Assembly (NCBI RefSeq): GCF_900240945.1
Contig: NZ_OESG01000011.1
Span: forward strand, 282,778-346,777
DNA from: Mycobacterium sp. 3519A
Lineage (GTDB): Bacteria; Actinomycetota; Actinomycetes; Mycobacteriales; Mycobacteriaceae
DNA length: 64,000 nt
Direction: 5' to 3'
The position numbers and the translations under genes were made by a program. Positions within the stretch are counted from its first letter, which is position 1. The number at the start of each line of letters is the position of its first letter. The notes beneath the pieces are model-generated. The model had not been told where the DNA came from, did no database searches, and saw nothing but the letters and a program-made list of their open reading frames with translations. Positions 32,764 through 41,580 of the stretch are shown here, piece by piece.

Positions 32764-33011
32764 GTCGACCCCTGTGGGTAAGAAGAGGCAAAGAATTGGA
32801 CACGCAGAAACTAGCCGAGAGTCGACGTTTTCACTAGTAATGATTCAGGGCTTTTCCTGGTCATTTTACCGACGTACGGAATTCGACCGGTAACCGATGC
32901 GAACTCGCAAACTGAATTTTGCCTTCCGTTCATATACGGGCACGAGTTACTTTGTCGCACAACAGGTATGACAATCCTATTGCTGGGAATTCGCCGCTAA
33001 TTCGCTGTCAA
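32764..33011. promoter_or_regulatory. AT-rich intergenic region before the repeat-protein gene
   Basis: No gene is supported. The stretch is clearly richer in A and T than its surroundings and must contain the promoter of the minus-strand gene ending at 31621. No known operator is recognised. Confidence 0.4.
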
Positions 33012-33059
33012 ACAAAAGCAGTCCCTCCGCCATTGCAACGGCGGAGGGACTGCTTTTGT
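33012..33059. terminator. Perfect 20-bp hairpin terminator
   Basis: Two perfectly complementary 20-nt arms (33012-33031 and 33040-33059) surround the loop ATTGCAAC. The arms start ACAAAAGCAG and end CTGCTTTTGT, so each strand has an A-run before and a T-run after the GC stem. It sits 6 nt past the stop of the minus-strand gene at 33066. Confidence 0.85.
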
Positions 33060-33065
33060 CGAATA

Positions 33066-33824
33066 TCAGAAGGGCTGGTTCGGTCCACCCTCGGTGGGGT
33101 TGTCGAAATCGTCGGTACCCGACGCGGTGTGGGCGACGTCGTGGCCCTCGCCGACGCGCACGCAGCCGGCGGTGCAGTCTTGCATCACCACCGCGTGAAC
33201 GCCGTTCGAAACCACCCGCCACTTCCACGCGGTCTGGATGGTGTCTCGGTTGGCGAGCATCACGTCGCGCTCGCCGACGGTGCAGTGCAGCGTCCTGGTC
33301 GTGCTGTCGCAGGTCTCATGGAGCAGTTCGTTCTCCGTGAGGCTGAGAGGGTTGCGGATCAACCGAACGCCGAACCGCTCGATCTTGTCGTGTGCCTTCA
33401 GTCGCTCGCAGATGCCGGTCAGGATCGCTTCATCGTCATCGCAAAGTGGCTCCGTGTCTCCGAAGTCGTCCGGTTCGGCGAACTCCATGCCGACCACGGC
33501 AACGCCGTCGGAGGGCGAATCGTCGAACCGAAATGCCGTGGTGCTCAGTCCCGTGGCGGCGAAGCCCGCCCGCATTGCGGGAGCGGTTTCGGTGCGTCGT
33601 GGTGATTGCATCGAGTGCTCGACGAAGACTTCGCCGGGCTGGGGCTCGAAGTGCTTGTGCAGCAACCAGATACCGAAACGCTGCCACGCTTCGGTACCGC
33701 TGAGGTACTCGCCCAACTCCGCGAGGCAGGCGCGGTCGTCATCGCTCAGGTCGCCGACGTCGGTGGTGTCCATGTGGCGCAGCGCCTCATAGTCCTGCAC
33801 GCCGTGATCGCGCAACGTAAGCAT
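33066..33824 (-). CDS. Hypothetical protein, 252 aa
   Basis: A soluble, acidic protein starting MLTLRDHGVQDYEALRHM behind AAGGAG at 9 nt. It contains two similar-looking segments, each with a cysteine-containing acidic helix and a phrase of the form RFGxxLxxxH/N (AWQRFGIWLLHKHFEP and IERFGVRLIRNPL), which suggests an internal duplication. The C-terminal third (TRTLHCTVGERDVML, TIQTAWKWRV, HAVVMQDC) has several cysteines. No signal peptide. I do not recognise a family. It appears to be a single-gene unit, ended by the strong hairpin at 33012-33059; the upstream 190 bp hold its promoter. Confidence 0.7.
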   Translation of the reverse strand: MLTLRDHGVQDYEALRHMDTTDVGDLSDDDRACLAELGEYLSGTEAWQRFGIWLLHKHFEPQPGEVFVEHSMQSPRRTETAPAMRAGFAATGLSTTAFRFDDSPSDGVAVVGMEFAEPDDFGDTEPLCDDDEAILTGICERLKAHDKIERFGVRLIRNPLSLTENELLHETCDSTTRTLHCTVGERDVMLANRDTIQTAWKWRVVSNGVHAVVMQDCTAGCVRVGEGHDVAHTASGTDDFDNPTEGGPNQPF

Positions 33825-34014
33825 CCAGTGGTCTCCTTAACTGTGTTCTTGCTGAAGAGGTCTCCAACCCAAGCGGTGGATTAGCGGGATGCTAGCAAGG
33901 GAACAACTGCGGCTCTTCTCTTTGCGGCGAACGCTCGCACCGTCTAGATGCGGTCCACCAACCGTTAACCCAGAGTTTGGAAAACGTTGGGCACCAATAC
34001 CGCTCGGACGTCAT

Positions 34015-35814
34015 TCAGGGCGACTGGTCGTACTGCAGGCGGTGCAACTCGGCGTAGACACCGCCCCTTCCCAACAGTTCGGCCTGTGTGCCGTCCTCCG
34101 CCACCAGGCCGTCCTTGACGACGATGATCTTGTGCGCGTCGCGCAGCGTGCTGAGGCGGTGGGCGATGGTGACCACCGTGCGGCCTTCCATCAGTCGTTC
34201 CAGCGCCTCGATGACCAGGTGCTCGGATTCGGCGTCGAGTGCGGCAGTTGGTTCGTCGAGAATCAGGATGGGGTTGTTGCGGATCAGGGCTCTGGCGATC
34301 CCGATCCGTTGACGCTGGCCACCGGACAGCGTCGAACCGCGGTCGCCGACCAGGCTGTGGTAGCCGTCGGGCATGCGCATGATGAACTCGTCGGCGTTGG
34401 CCAGCTTTGCCGCCAGGACGATTTCGTCATCGCTGGCATCCGGCCTGCCGAACGCGATGTTGTCGCGGATCGTGCCCCGCAACAGCACGGTGTTCTGGAG
34501 CACGAAACCGATCTGGGTGCGCAGACCGTGCAGGGTGTAGTCGGTGATGTCGACTCCGTCGATCGTGATCCGGCCGCCTGACGGATCGCGGAACCGCGGG
34601 ATGAGGCTCACCAGAGTCGATTTGCCGCTGCCGGTGGGCCCGACGATCCCCACCATCTGCCCCGGGCCGATCGTGAACGAGATGTCCCGCAACACCGGTA
34701 TGTGGGCGTCGTAGCCGAACGAGACGTTCTCGAACGTGATTTCGCCCTTGAACGGTGGCGGTTCGATCGGGGCCGCACGCTCCGGGATCACCGTGTCGGC
34801 GTCGCACACGGCGGCGACACGCTGGAATCCAACCGACACCTGGGCCAGCGTGTTGGTCATCTGCGACAGCGCGCGCACGGGTTGGAAGAACCGCGCGAGG
34901 TAGGCCAGGAAAACGGTCAAAGCGCCTGCGGTCATCGTTCCGGCGAGGATCAGCAATGCGCCGCGCCAGAGCACCACTCCTGTGCACACCGCGATCACCA
35001 AACTCACTACAGGCGAAAGCATTGCCGACAACCGTCGGGTCCTCAGCCAGGCGGCCACGGTGGCCTTGCTGACTTTCTGCACCTGGCGATCCTCGTATTC
35101 CTCCCGCGAATACGCCTGCACCACTTCGATCGCCTGCAGGCCCTCCTGCAGGGTGGAGAGCAGATCGGACTGGCGGCTGCGCACTTCGGTCACGGCCGCC
35201 TTGATGGCCTTGTTGACGCGGATCAGGAACACGATCAGCAGCGGGGCCACGGCGAGCGCGATCAGCGCGAAATCCCAACGCAGCACCAACATCACCACGA
35301 TCATCACGACCAGCGTCAGCGCGTCGGTCAGGAGGTTGAGGGTCGACGTCGACGCAAAGCTCTGGATCGTCTGCACATCTGTTGTGAGTGTGCTGAGAAT
35401 GGTGCCGATCCGGTTGTGGTCGTAATACGCGAGCGACAGCTCCTGTAAGTGGTGATAGATCCGAATCCGTAGGTCGTTGCCGATGTCTTGCCCGAGCTTC
35501 TCGGTCGAATAGCTGGCGATGTAGAAGGCAGCGCCGCTCACGACAGCGATTGCCACCGTGGCGATCCCGGCCGCGGCGGCGATGTGGGTCTTCGTGCTAC
35601 CCCCGACCATCGGAAACAGCCAGACGATCCACGACGGCGGGCGGTGGTTGCCGACGACGTTGTCGAGAATCACCTTCAGCGGCCACGGCGCCGCCAGCGT
35701 CATGGCCATCGACACCAAGGTTGCCGCGACGATCACTGCGAAGCTGGATCGGTAGGGGCGCAGCAGGTCTCGAAGCAGTGGCGGCACAGTAGGCGTCTCC
35801 TGGTTCGCAGACAA
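34015..35814 (-). CDS. ABC exporter, fused membrane and ATPase domains
   Basis: A 599-aa half-transporter of the MsbA/multidrug type, starting with TTG. Six membrane segments fill the first 320 residues; the ATPase domain has Walker A GPTGSGKST, signature LSGGQRQRIG, Walker B ILILDEPTAALD and the switch His in TIAHRLSTL. It should act as a homodimer exporting a lipid or drug-like molecule. It is divergent from the BacA-like transporter, from which it is separated by about 110 bp. No ribosome binding site stands out for the TTG, so the start is uncertain by a few codons. Confidence 0.88.
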   Translation of the reverse strand: MSANQETPTVPPLLRDLLRPYRSSFAVIVAATLVSMAMTLAAPWPLKVILDNVVGNHRPPSWIVWLFPMVGGSTKTHIAAAAGIATVAIAVVSGAAFYIASYSTEKLGQDIGNDLRIRIYHHLQELSLAYYDHNRIGTILSTLTTDVQTIQSFASTSTLNLLTDALTLVVMIVVMLVLRWDFALIALAVAPLLIVFLIRVNKAIKAAVTEVRSRQSDLLSTLQEGLQAIEVVQAYSREEYEDRQVQKVSKATVAAWLRTRRLSAMLSPVVSLVIAVCTGVVLWRGALLILAGTMTAGALTVFLAYLARFFQPVRALSQMTNTLAQVSVGFQRVAAVCDADTVIPERAAPIEPPPFKGEITFENVSFGYDAHIPVLRDISFTIGPGQMVGIVGPTGSGKSTLVSLIPRFRDPSGGRITIDGVDITDYTLHGLRTQIGFVLQNTVLLRGTIRDNIAFGRPDASDDEIVLAAKLANADEFIMRMPDGYHSLVGDRGSTLSGGQRQRIGIARALIRNNPILILDEPTAALDAESEHLVIEALERLMEGRTVVTIAHRLSTLRDAHKIIVVKDGLVAEDGTQAELLGRGGVYAELHRLQYDQSP

Positions 35815-35927
35815 TCTTCAGCCGAACCGTAGCAGTGGGTGCTGTCGGCGTCGCGCTTGTTTGAACGTTGTTCAGATGGCTGGTCGATACTGCGCGAATT
35901 CTTCGTGGCGTCGTTGGAGGAGGTCGG

Positions 35928-37802
35928 TTGGAAAGGTTCAAGCCGTCGATCGACTGGGGCGACCAGATCGTGCTGTCCGCGTCATGGGTGCTGCAGGCGT
36001 GGGCGCTCAGCGCGCTGTGCGTATTGACGATCGGCGCGCTGCTGATCCGATACACCGCGTGGGCCAAACGGTTCTGGCGGGTCACCGGCGGCTACTTCAC
36101 CGGCGCCGCGAGCCTGCCCGTCTGGATCACCCTTGCAGTGCTGCTGGGATCGGTGATGGTGGAGGTGCGCATCGCCGTCCTGCTCAGCTACTACAACAAC
36201 GACGTCTACTCGGCGTTGCAGGTGGCGTTTCAAGGTGTGGGCGCGCACAACGCGGCGCAACGCAACTCCGGAATACACGGGTTCTGGACCGCGATCGTCA
36301 TGTTCTGCGTCCTGGCCGCGATCCACGTCGGCCGCATCGTGTTCGACACGTACCTGACCCAGCGGTTCATCGTCGGATGGCGAGTGTGGTTGACCGACCG
36401 ACTGATGGGGGACTGGTTGGCAGGCCGCGCCTACTACCGTGCCCGCTTCACCGAATCCGCCGTCGACAACCCGGATCAACGTATCCAGCAGGACATCGAC
36501 GTCCTCACCACCGGGGTGGGCACCGGCCCCAACGTGCCGTCGTACTACTCGCAGAGCATCCTGCTGTTCGGGGCGATCAATTCGGTGGCCTCGGTGGCGT
36601 CGTTCACCGTGATCCTCTGGCGACTGTCGGGCTCCTTGACGTTTCTCGGCGTCGAGATTCCAAAAGCGTTGTTCTGGATCGTGATTGGCTACGTGCTCAC
36701 CGCGTCGTTCGTCGCTTTCCGGATCGGACGCCCGCTGATCCGGTTGAGTTTCCGCAACGAGCAGACGAACGCGGCGTTTCGGTACGCATTGATGCGACTG
36801 CGGGATTCGGCCGAGGCCGTCGGCTTCTACCGCGGCGAGAAGGCCGAACGTGGCCTGCTGGACAAGAGGTTCGACGCTGTGATCTCCAACTACCGGCGTT
36901 ACGTCCGAAAGACTCTCGGGCTGATCGGCTGGAACTACACCGTGACCGAGACGATCCTGCCGCTGCCGTTCGTTCTACAGGCGCCGCGGCTGTTCGCGGG
37001 CACGATCAAGCTGGGCGACGTGATGCAGTCCGCCGGTGCGTTCGGCAAGATCGAGTCGGGAATGTCGTTCTTCCGCAACGCGTACAGCCAGTTCGCCAGC
37101 TACAACGCGGCCGTCATCCGGCTGGACGGGCTGGTACGGGCCAACGAGAGGGCGCGTGCGCTGCCGGTGCTGCCGAGCGAGCCCAGTCCGGACGGCTCCG
37201 TAGAACTGCTCGGCGTTGCGGTCCGCACCCCGGCGGGTGAGTACCTGATCGGCCCGGTCGATCTTCGCCTCGAGCGCGGTGAATCCCTGGTCATCATCGG
37301 ACCCTCAGGCAGCGGGAAGACCACACTGCTGCGCAGCCTCGCCGAGCTGTGGCCCGCCGCGACCGGGGTGTGGCGCAGGCCCGCACGCGCGCACGCCACG
37401 ATGTTCGTCTCGCAGCTGCCGTACCTGCCGCTCGGCGATCTGCGCACGGCGGTGTCGTACCCGGCCGAGGGCCGCGAGGTCGCCGACGACCGGCTGCGCG
37501 AAGTGCTCGGCCAGGTCTCCCTGCCGCACCTGCGCGCATGTCTGGACGACGAGCGGGACTGGGCGAAGGTGCTCTCGCCGGGGGAGCAGCAGCGGCTGGC
37601 GTTCGCCAGGGTGCTGTTGGCTCGGCCCGAGGCGGTGTTCCTCGACGAAGCGACGTCCGCGCTGGACGAGGGGCTGGCGGTGGCGCTCTACGAACTGCTG
37701 CGTGCGGAGCTACCGGAGACGGTGGTGGTGAGCGTCAGTCACCACAGCACGCTGGAGGCGCTGCACGATCGTCGTCTCGAGATGCTGACCTCGAAGCTAT
37801 GA
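35928..37802 (+). CDS. bacA: BacA/SbmA-type ABC transporter (Rv1819c-like)
   Basis: A 624-aa protein with an SbmA/BacA-type membrane domain and a C-terminal ATPase (Walker A GPSGSGKTT, signature LSPGEQQRLAF, Walker B AVFLDEATSALD). From memory, M. tuberculosis Rv1819c is very similar, including FKPSIDW near the start, YLTQRFI, NPDQRIQQD and GRPLIRLSFRNE; that protein takes up vitamin B12 and hydrophilic compounds such as bleomycin. I chose the TTG at 35928 because GGAGGAGG stands 8 nt before it and the protein then starts just before the conserved FKPSIDW; an upstream TTG would add 20 residues. Confidence 0.88.
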   Translation: MERFKPSIDWGDQIVLSASWVLQAWALSALCVLTIGALLIRYTAWAKRFWRVTGGYFTGAASLPVWITLAVLLGSVMVEVRIAVLLSYYNNDVYSALQVAFQGVGAHNAAQRNSGIHGFWTAIVMFCVLAAIHVGRIVFDTYLTQRFIVGWRVWLTDRLMGDWLAGRAYYRARFTESAVDNPDQRIQQDIDVLTTGVGTGPNVPSYYSQSILLFGAINSVASVASFTVILWRLSGSLTFLGVEIPKALFWIVIGYVLTASFVAFRIGRPLIRLSFRNEQTNAAFRYALMRLRDSAEAVGFYRGEKAERGLLDKRFDAVISNYRRYVRKTLGLIGWNYTVTETILPLPFVLQAPRLFAGTIKLGDVMQSAGAFGKIESGMSFFRNAYSQFASYNAAVIRLDGLVRANERARALPVLPSEPSPDGSVELLGVAVRTPAGEYLIGPVDLRLERGESLVIIGPSGSGKTTLLRSLAELWPAATGVWRRPARAHATMFVSQLPYLPLGDLRTAVSYPAEGREVADDRLREVLGQVSLPHLRACLDDERDWAKVLSPGEQQRLAFARVLLARPEAVFLDEATSALDEGLAVALYELLRAELPETVVVSVSHHSTLEALHDRRLEMLTSKL

Positions 37803-38084
37803 CCCGCCGCGCTGTTGCTGGGCCGCCTGCGAGAGCGCGTTGAGCAACGGGTTCTGCGCCATGGCCTGACGCCGCTCCTCTTCGGACAGTTGATAGAACA
37901 TCCACATGCCCCACGCAGCGGGCCGGATGTAGACGTTCACGCTCTGCTTCGCGCCGGTGCTCTGCTGAAGCACCGCGGGGATGCGAACGGCCCGGTCCAG
38001 TGTGGCCGAGCTGACGAGTTCCTCGGAGATCTTGTCGACGTCGACCCCGTCCTGGAGCTCGTAGACCGACGGCTGATTGGTCAT
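37797..38084 (-). CDS. Hypothetical protein, 95 aa
   Basis: A small soluble protein starting MTNQPSVYELQDGVDV and ending in a Gln-rich tail. No domain is recognised. Its stop overlaps the stop of the BacA-like gene by 6 nt on the opposite strand. An alternative ATG at 38165 would add 27 residues; neither start has a strong ribosome binding site, and I prefer the shorter form because the added part looks less protein-like. Confidence 0.6.
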   Translation of the reverse strand: MTNQPSVYELQDGVDVDKISEELVSSATLDRAVRIPAVLQQSTGAKQSVNVYIRPAAWGMWMFYQLSEEERRQAMAQNPLLNALSQAAQQQRGGS

Positions 38085-38247
38085 GCTTGCAGTGCTCTGG
38101 AGGGCGAGAAACCACGGCATCAACGTGTCCTTCTGTCGCTGCGATTCGACGTCAGCGTAAGGCATCGCTTCACCGCCGCATGGCGAGATGGCCGCGCCGA
38201 CGGTGATTGGCACCGGCCCCGATGCGCTCGTACCAGCGGTGATAACG

Positions 38248-38320
38248 CACCCCCGGCAGGACTTGAACCTGCGACCTACCGCTTAGAAGGCGGCTGCTCT
38301 GTCCGCTGAGCTACGGGGGC
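38248..38320 (-). tRNA. tRNA-Arg (anticodon TCT)
   Basis: A full cloverleaf can be read on the minus strand: acceptor arm GCCCCCG with CGGGGGT, D arm GCTCAGCGGACAGAGC, anticodon loop CTTCTAA on a GCCGC/GCGGT stem, and T arm GCAGG-TTCAAGT-CCTGC. The anticodon TCT decodes AGA. No CCA is encoded. It stands at the junction between the accessory region and the conserved acyltransferase operon. Confidence 0.93.
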
Positions 38321-38449
38321 AGCGCGGTGAGTGTATCGCCCGGCCGCTCAGAACCCCGCGTCCGCAACAGGTATAAACGCACAGCGTGCCGACGGGCGGC
38401 GGACTAGCGTGGTGGCAGCACATCGGCGTGAAGGAGGGGAGCACCGAGC

Positions 38450-39934
38450 ATGAGTGACGTGCCGGATCTTGACGCGGACGGTCTTCCGGAGGAACTCAGC
38501 CCGTTCGATCAGATACTGCATCGCGGAGAGGCTCATCCTCGCACCCGGTCCGGCATCATGACCATCGAGTTGCTCGACACCACCCCGGACTGGGACACCT
38601 ACCGGGCCCGGTTCGAGCGCGCGTCACGCAAGGTGTTGCGGCTGCGGCAGAAGGTCGTGATGCCGACGCTGCCGACCGTGGCGCCGCGGTGGGTCGTCGA
38701 CCCCGATTTCAACCTCGACTTCCACGTGCGACGGATGCGGGTGCCTCAACCGGGCACCATGCGCGAGGTGTTCGACCTGGCCGAGATTGCTGCGCAGTCG
38801 CCGCTGGACATCTCGCGGCCGCTGTGGACGGCGACGCTGGTCGAAGGCCTCGAGGGAGGCCGCGCCGCGCAACTGGTGCACCTCAGCCATGCCGTCACCG
38901 ACGGCGTCGGCGGTGTCGAGATGTTCGCCAACCTCTACGACCTCGAACGTGACCCGCCGAAACAGCCGCCGCCACCACTGCCGGTGCCTCAGGACCTGTC
39001 ACCCAATGACCTGATGCGGCAAGGGCTTAACCGGCTGCCAGGCACCATCGCGGGCCGGGTCCGCGGCGTGCTGTTCGGCGCGGCGCACGTGGTCGGCGAG
39101 ATGGTCCGCGACCCGATATCGCGGATGGGCGACGTCGTCGAGTACGCGATGTCCGGTGCGCGCGTCGTCGGCCCGGTCGCCCCGCCGTCGCCGGTGCTGC
39201 GACGCCGCAGCCTCTCGTCGCGCAGCGACGCCATCGACATCGAGTTCGGGGCGTTGCACAAAGCCGCCAAGACCGGCGGCGGCTCCATCAACGACGCCTA
39301 TCTGGCCGGGCTCTGTGGCGCCCTGCGTCTCTATCACGAGGCCAAGGGTGTGCCGATCGACGCGTTGCCGATGGCGGTGCCGGTCAACCTGCGCTCCGAG
39401 GCGGACCCCGCCGGTGGCAACCGATTTGCCGGTGTCAACCTCGCCGCGCCCATCGGCCTGCAGGATCCCGAGGCGCGGATGAAAAACATTCGGTCCCAAA
39501 TGACCCGTAAGCGCGAGGAACGCGCGATCGACATGGTCGGTGCCATCGCGCCCGTGCTCACGCTCATGCCGGATTCGGTGCTCGAGTCGATGGCCGGTTC
39601 GATCGTCAACTCCGACGTGCAGGCCAGCAACGTGCCCGTCTACGCAGGCGACACGTTCATCGCTGGCGCGAAGGTGTTGCGCCAGTACGGTATCGGCCCG
39701 TTGCCGGGCGTGGCGATGATGGTCGTGCTGATCTCCCGGGCCGGCTACTGCACCGTGAGCACCCGCTACGACCGGGCGTCGATCGTCGACCCCGACCTGT
39801 GGGCACGGTGCCTGCTCGCGGGTTTCGACGAGGTGCTCGCGCTCGGTGGCGACGGCCGCGCCGTACCTGCGACGTTCACCGTCGACGCCCCAGAGCCCAG
39901 CCCAGTGTCCCCGAATGGAAGTGCGGCGCAATGA
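38450..39934 (+). CDS. WS/DGAT-family acyltransferase
   Basis: A 494-aa wax ester synthase/diacylglycerol acyltransferase of the mycobacterial triacylglycerol synthase family. It transfers an acyl group from acyl-CoA to diacylglycerol or an alcohol. The catalytic HxxxDG motif is HAVTDG at about residue 147, followed by GVGGVEMF; the conserved SPFDQILHRGEAHPRT is near the N-terminus. ATG 38450 follows GGAGGGGAGCACCGAGC. Its TGA overlaps the plsC ATG. The order WS/DGAT, plsC, plsB matches Rv2484c-Rv2482c of M. tuberculosis as I recall it. Confidence 0.9.
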   Translation: MSDVPDLDADGLPEELSPFDQILHRGEAHPRTRSGIMTIELLDTTPDWDTYRARFERASRKVLRLRQKVVMPTLPTVAPRWVVDPDFNLDFHVRRMRVPQPGTMREVFDLAEIAAQSPLDISRPLWTATLVEGLEGGRAAQLVHLSHAVTDGVGGVEMFANLYDLERDPPKQPPPPLPVPQDLSPNDLMRQGLNRLPGTIAGRVRGVLFGAAHVVGEMVRDPISRMGDVVEYAMSGARVVGPVAPPSPVLRRRSLSSRSDAIDIEFGALHKAAKTGGGSINDAYLAGLCGALRLYHEAKGVPIDALPMAVPVNLRSEADPAGGNRFAGVNLAAPIGLQDPEARMKNIRSQMTRKREERAIDMVGAIAPVLTLMPDSVLESMAGSIVNSDVQASNVPVYAGDTFIAGAKVLRQYGIGPLPGVAMMVVLISRAGYCTVSTRYDRASIVDPDLWARCLLAGFDEVLALGGDGRAVPATFTVDAPEPSPVSPNGSAAQ

Positions 39935-41580
39935 CTTCGGCCAACGGTCAGCCCAACTCACGAACCCTGCGGCTGCCCGGATCGGTCGCCGAGATCCAGG
40001 CCAGCCCCGAGGGGCCCGAGGTCGGCGCCTTCTTCGATCTGGACGGCACGCTGGTGGCCGGGTTCACCGGCGTGATCATGACCCAGGACCGGCTGCGCAG
40101 GCGGCAAATGTCGGTCGGCGAGTTCATCGGCATGGTGCAGGCCGGGCTCAACCATCAGCTGGGCCGCTCCGAGTTCGAGGACCTGATCGGCAAGGGCGCC
40201 CGCATGCTGCGCGGCAGTTCCCTCGACGACATCGACGAATTGGCCGAGCGGCTGTTCGTGCAGAAGATCGTCAGCCGCATCTATCCCGAGATGCGTGAGC
40301 TGGTCCGTGCTCACATGGCGCGGGGCCACACCGTGGTGCTCAGCTCGTCGGCGCTGACCGTTCAGGTGGAGCCGGTGGCGCGGTTCCTCGGCATCAAGAA
40401 CGTGCTGAGCAACAAGTTCGAGACCGACGAAAACGGCCGGCTCACCGGTGAAGTGCTCACGCCGATCATCTGGGGGCCCGGAAAGGCAAGGGCGGTCCAG
40501 GCTTTCGCCGCCAAGAACGGCGTGGACCTGTCGAAGAGCTACTTCTACGCCGACGGCGACGAGGACGTCGCGCTGATGTATCTGGTCGGCAATCCGCGGC
40601 CGACCAACCCCGCGGGCAAGCTCGCCGCCGTCGCAGCCAAACGCGGCTGGCCGGTGCTGCGCTTCACGAGTCGCAGTGGCAGCAGCCCGGTTTCGCAGCT
40701 GCGGACGGCTGCGGGCATTGCGTCGATGGTGCCTATCGCGGCGGGCGCGCTCGGCCTGGGACTGCTGACCCGCAACAAGCGCACCGGCGTGAACTTCTTC
40801 ACGTCGACGTTCGGCCGGACGCTGCTCGACATCATCGGGGTCAACCTCAACGTGCTTGGCAAGGAGAACCTGACCGCCCAACGACCCGCGGTGTTCATCT
40901 TCAACCACCGCAATCAGGCCGATCCGCTGATCGCGGGACGCCTGGTGAACGACAACTTCACGTCGGTGGGCAAGAAGGAACTCGAGAACGACCCGATCGT
41001 CGGCACCATGGGCAAGATCATGGACGCCGCGTTCATCGACCGCGACGACCCCAAGAAGGCCGTCGAAGGGTTGAAGAAGGTCGAGGAACTGGCCCGCAAG
41101 GGGCTGTCGATCCTGATCGCACCCGAGGGCACCCGGTTGGACACCACCGAGGTGGGCGAGTTCAAGAAGGGTCCGTTCCGAATCGCGATGTCGGCAGGAA
41201 TTCCCATCGTGCCCATCGTGATTCGCAACGCCGAGGTGATCGCCGCCCGCGACTCGAGCACCTTCAACCCGGGCACCGTCGACGTCGTGGTGTACCCGCC
41301 GATCCCGGTCGACGATTGGACCCACGAGAACCTCCCCGAGCGCATCGCCGAAGTCCGTCAGCTGTATCTGGACACGCTGAAGGACTGGCCGCACGGCGAA
41401 CTGCCGGGGCCGGATCTGTACAAGCGCACGAAGACGCCTGCGAAGAAGGCGGCCAAGAAAGCTCCGGCCAGGAAGGCCCCGGCGAAGAAGGCTGCGGCGA
41501 AGAAGACGGCGACCAAGGCCGCCGCCAAGCAACCGGCCAAGAAGGCGACCAAAAACGCTGCCGCGAAAGGTCGCCCGTGA
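39931..41580 (+). CDS. plsC: HAD-fold/PlsC-type bifunctional-looking acyltransferase with Lys/Ala-rich tail
   Basis: A 549-aa protein of two enzymes fused. The N-terminal half is a HAD hydrolase ([12 protein letters not shown] near residue 34, [22 protein letters not shown]); the C-terminal half is a PlsC-like acyltransferase with NHRNQAD (His326) and the later PEGTR motif, which esterifies lysophosphatidate at a membrane surface. From about residue 500 the tail consists of AKKAPAKK-type repeats, resembling histone H1 or HU tails. ATG 39931 lies in an ATGA overlap with the upstream gene, and its stop overlaps the GTG of plsB. Confidence 0.88.
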   Translation: MTSANGQPNSRTLRLPGSVAEIQASPEGPEVGAFFDLDGTLVAGFTGVIMTQDRLRRRQMSVGEFIGMVQAGLNHQLGRSEFEDLIGKGARMLRGSSLDDIDELAERLFVQKIVSRIYPEMRELVRAHMARGHTVVLSSSALTVQVEPVARFLGIKNVLSNKFETDENGRLTGEVLTPIIWGPGKARAVQAFAAKNGVDLSKSYFYADGDEDVALMYLVGNPRPTNPAGKLAAVAAKRGWPVLRFTSRSGSSPVSQLRTAAGIASMVPIAAGALGLGLLTRNKRTGVNFFTSTFGRTLLDIIGVNLNVLGKENLTAQRPAVFIFNHRNQADPLIAGRLVNDNFTSVGKKELENDPIVGTMGKIMDAAFIDRDDPKKAVEGLKKVEELARKGLSILIAPEGTRLDTTEVGEFKKGPFRIAMSAGIPIVPIVIRNAEVIAARDSSTFNPGTVDVVVYPPIPVDDWTHENLPERIAEVRQLYLDTLKDWPHGELPGPDLYKRTKTPAKKAAKKAPARKAPAKKAAAKKTATKAAAKQPAKKATKNAAAKGRP

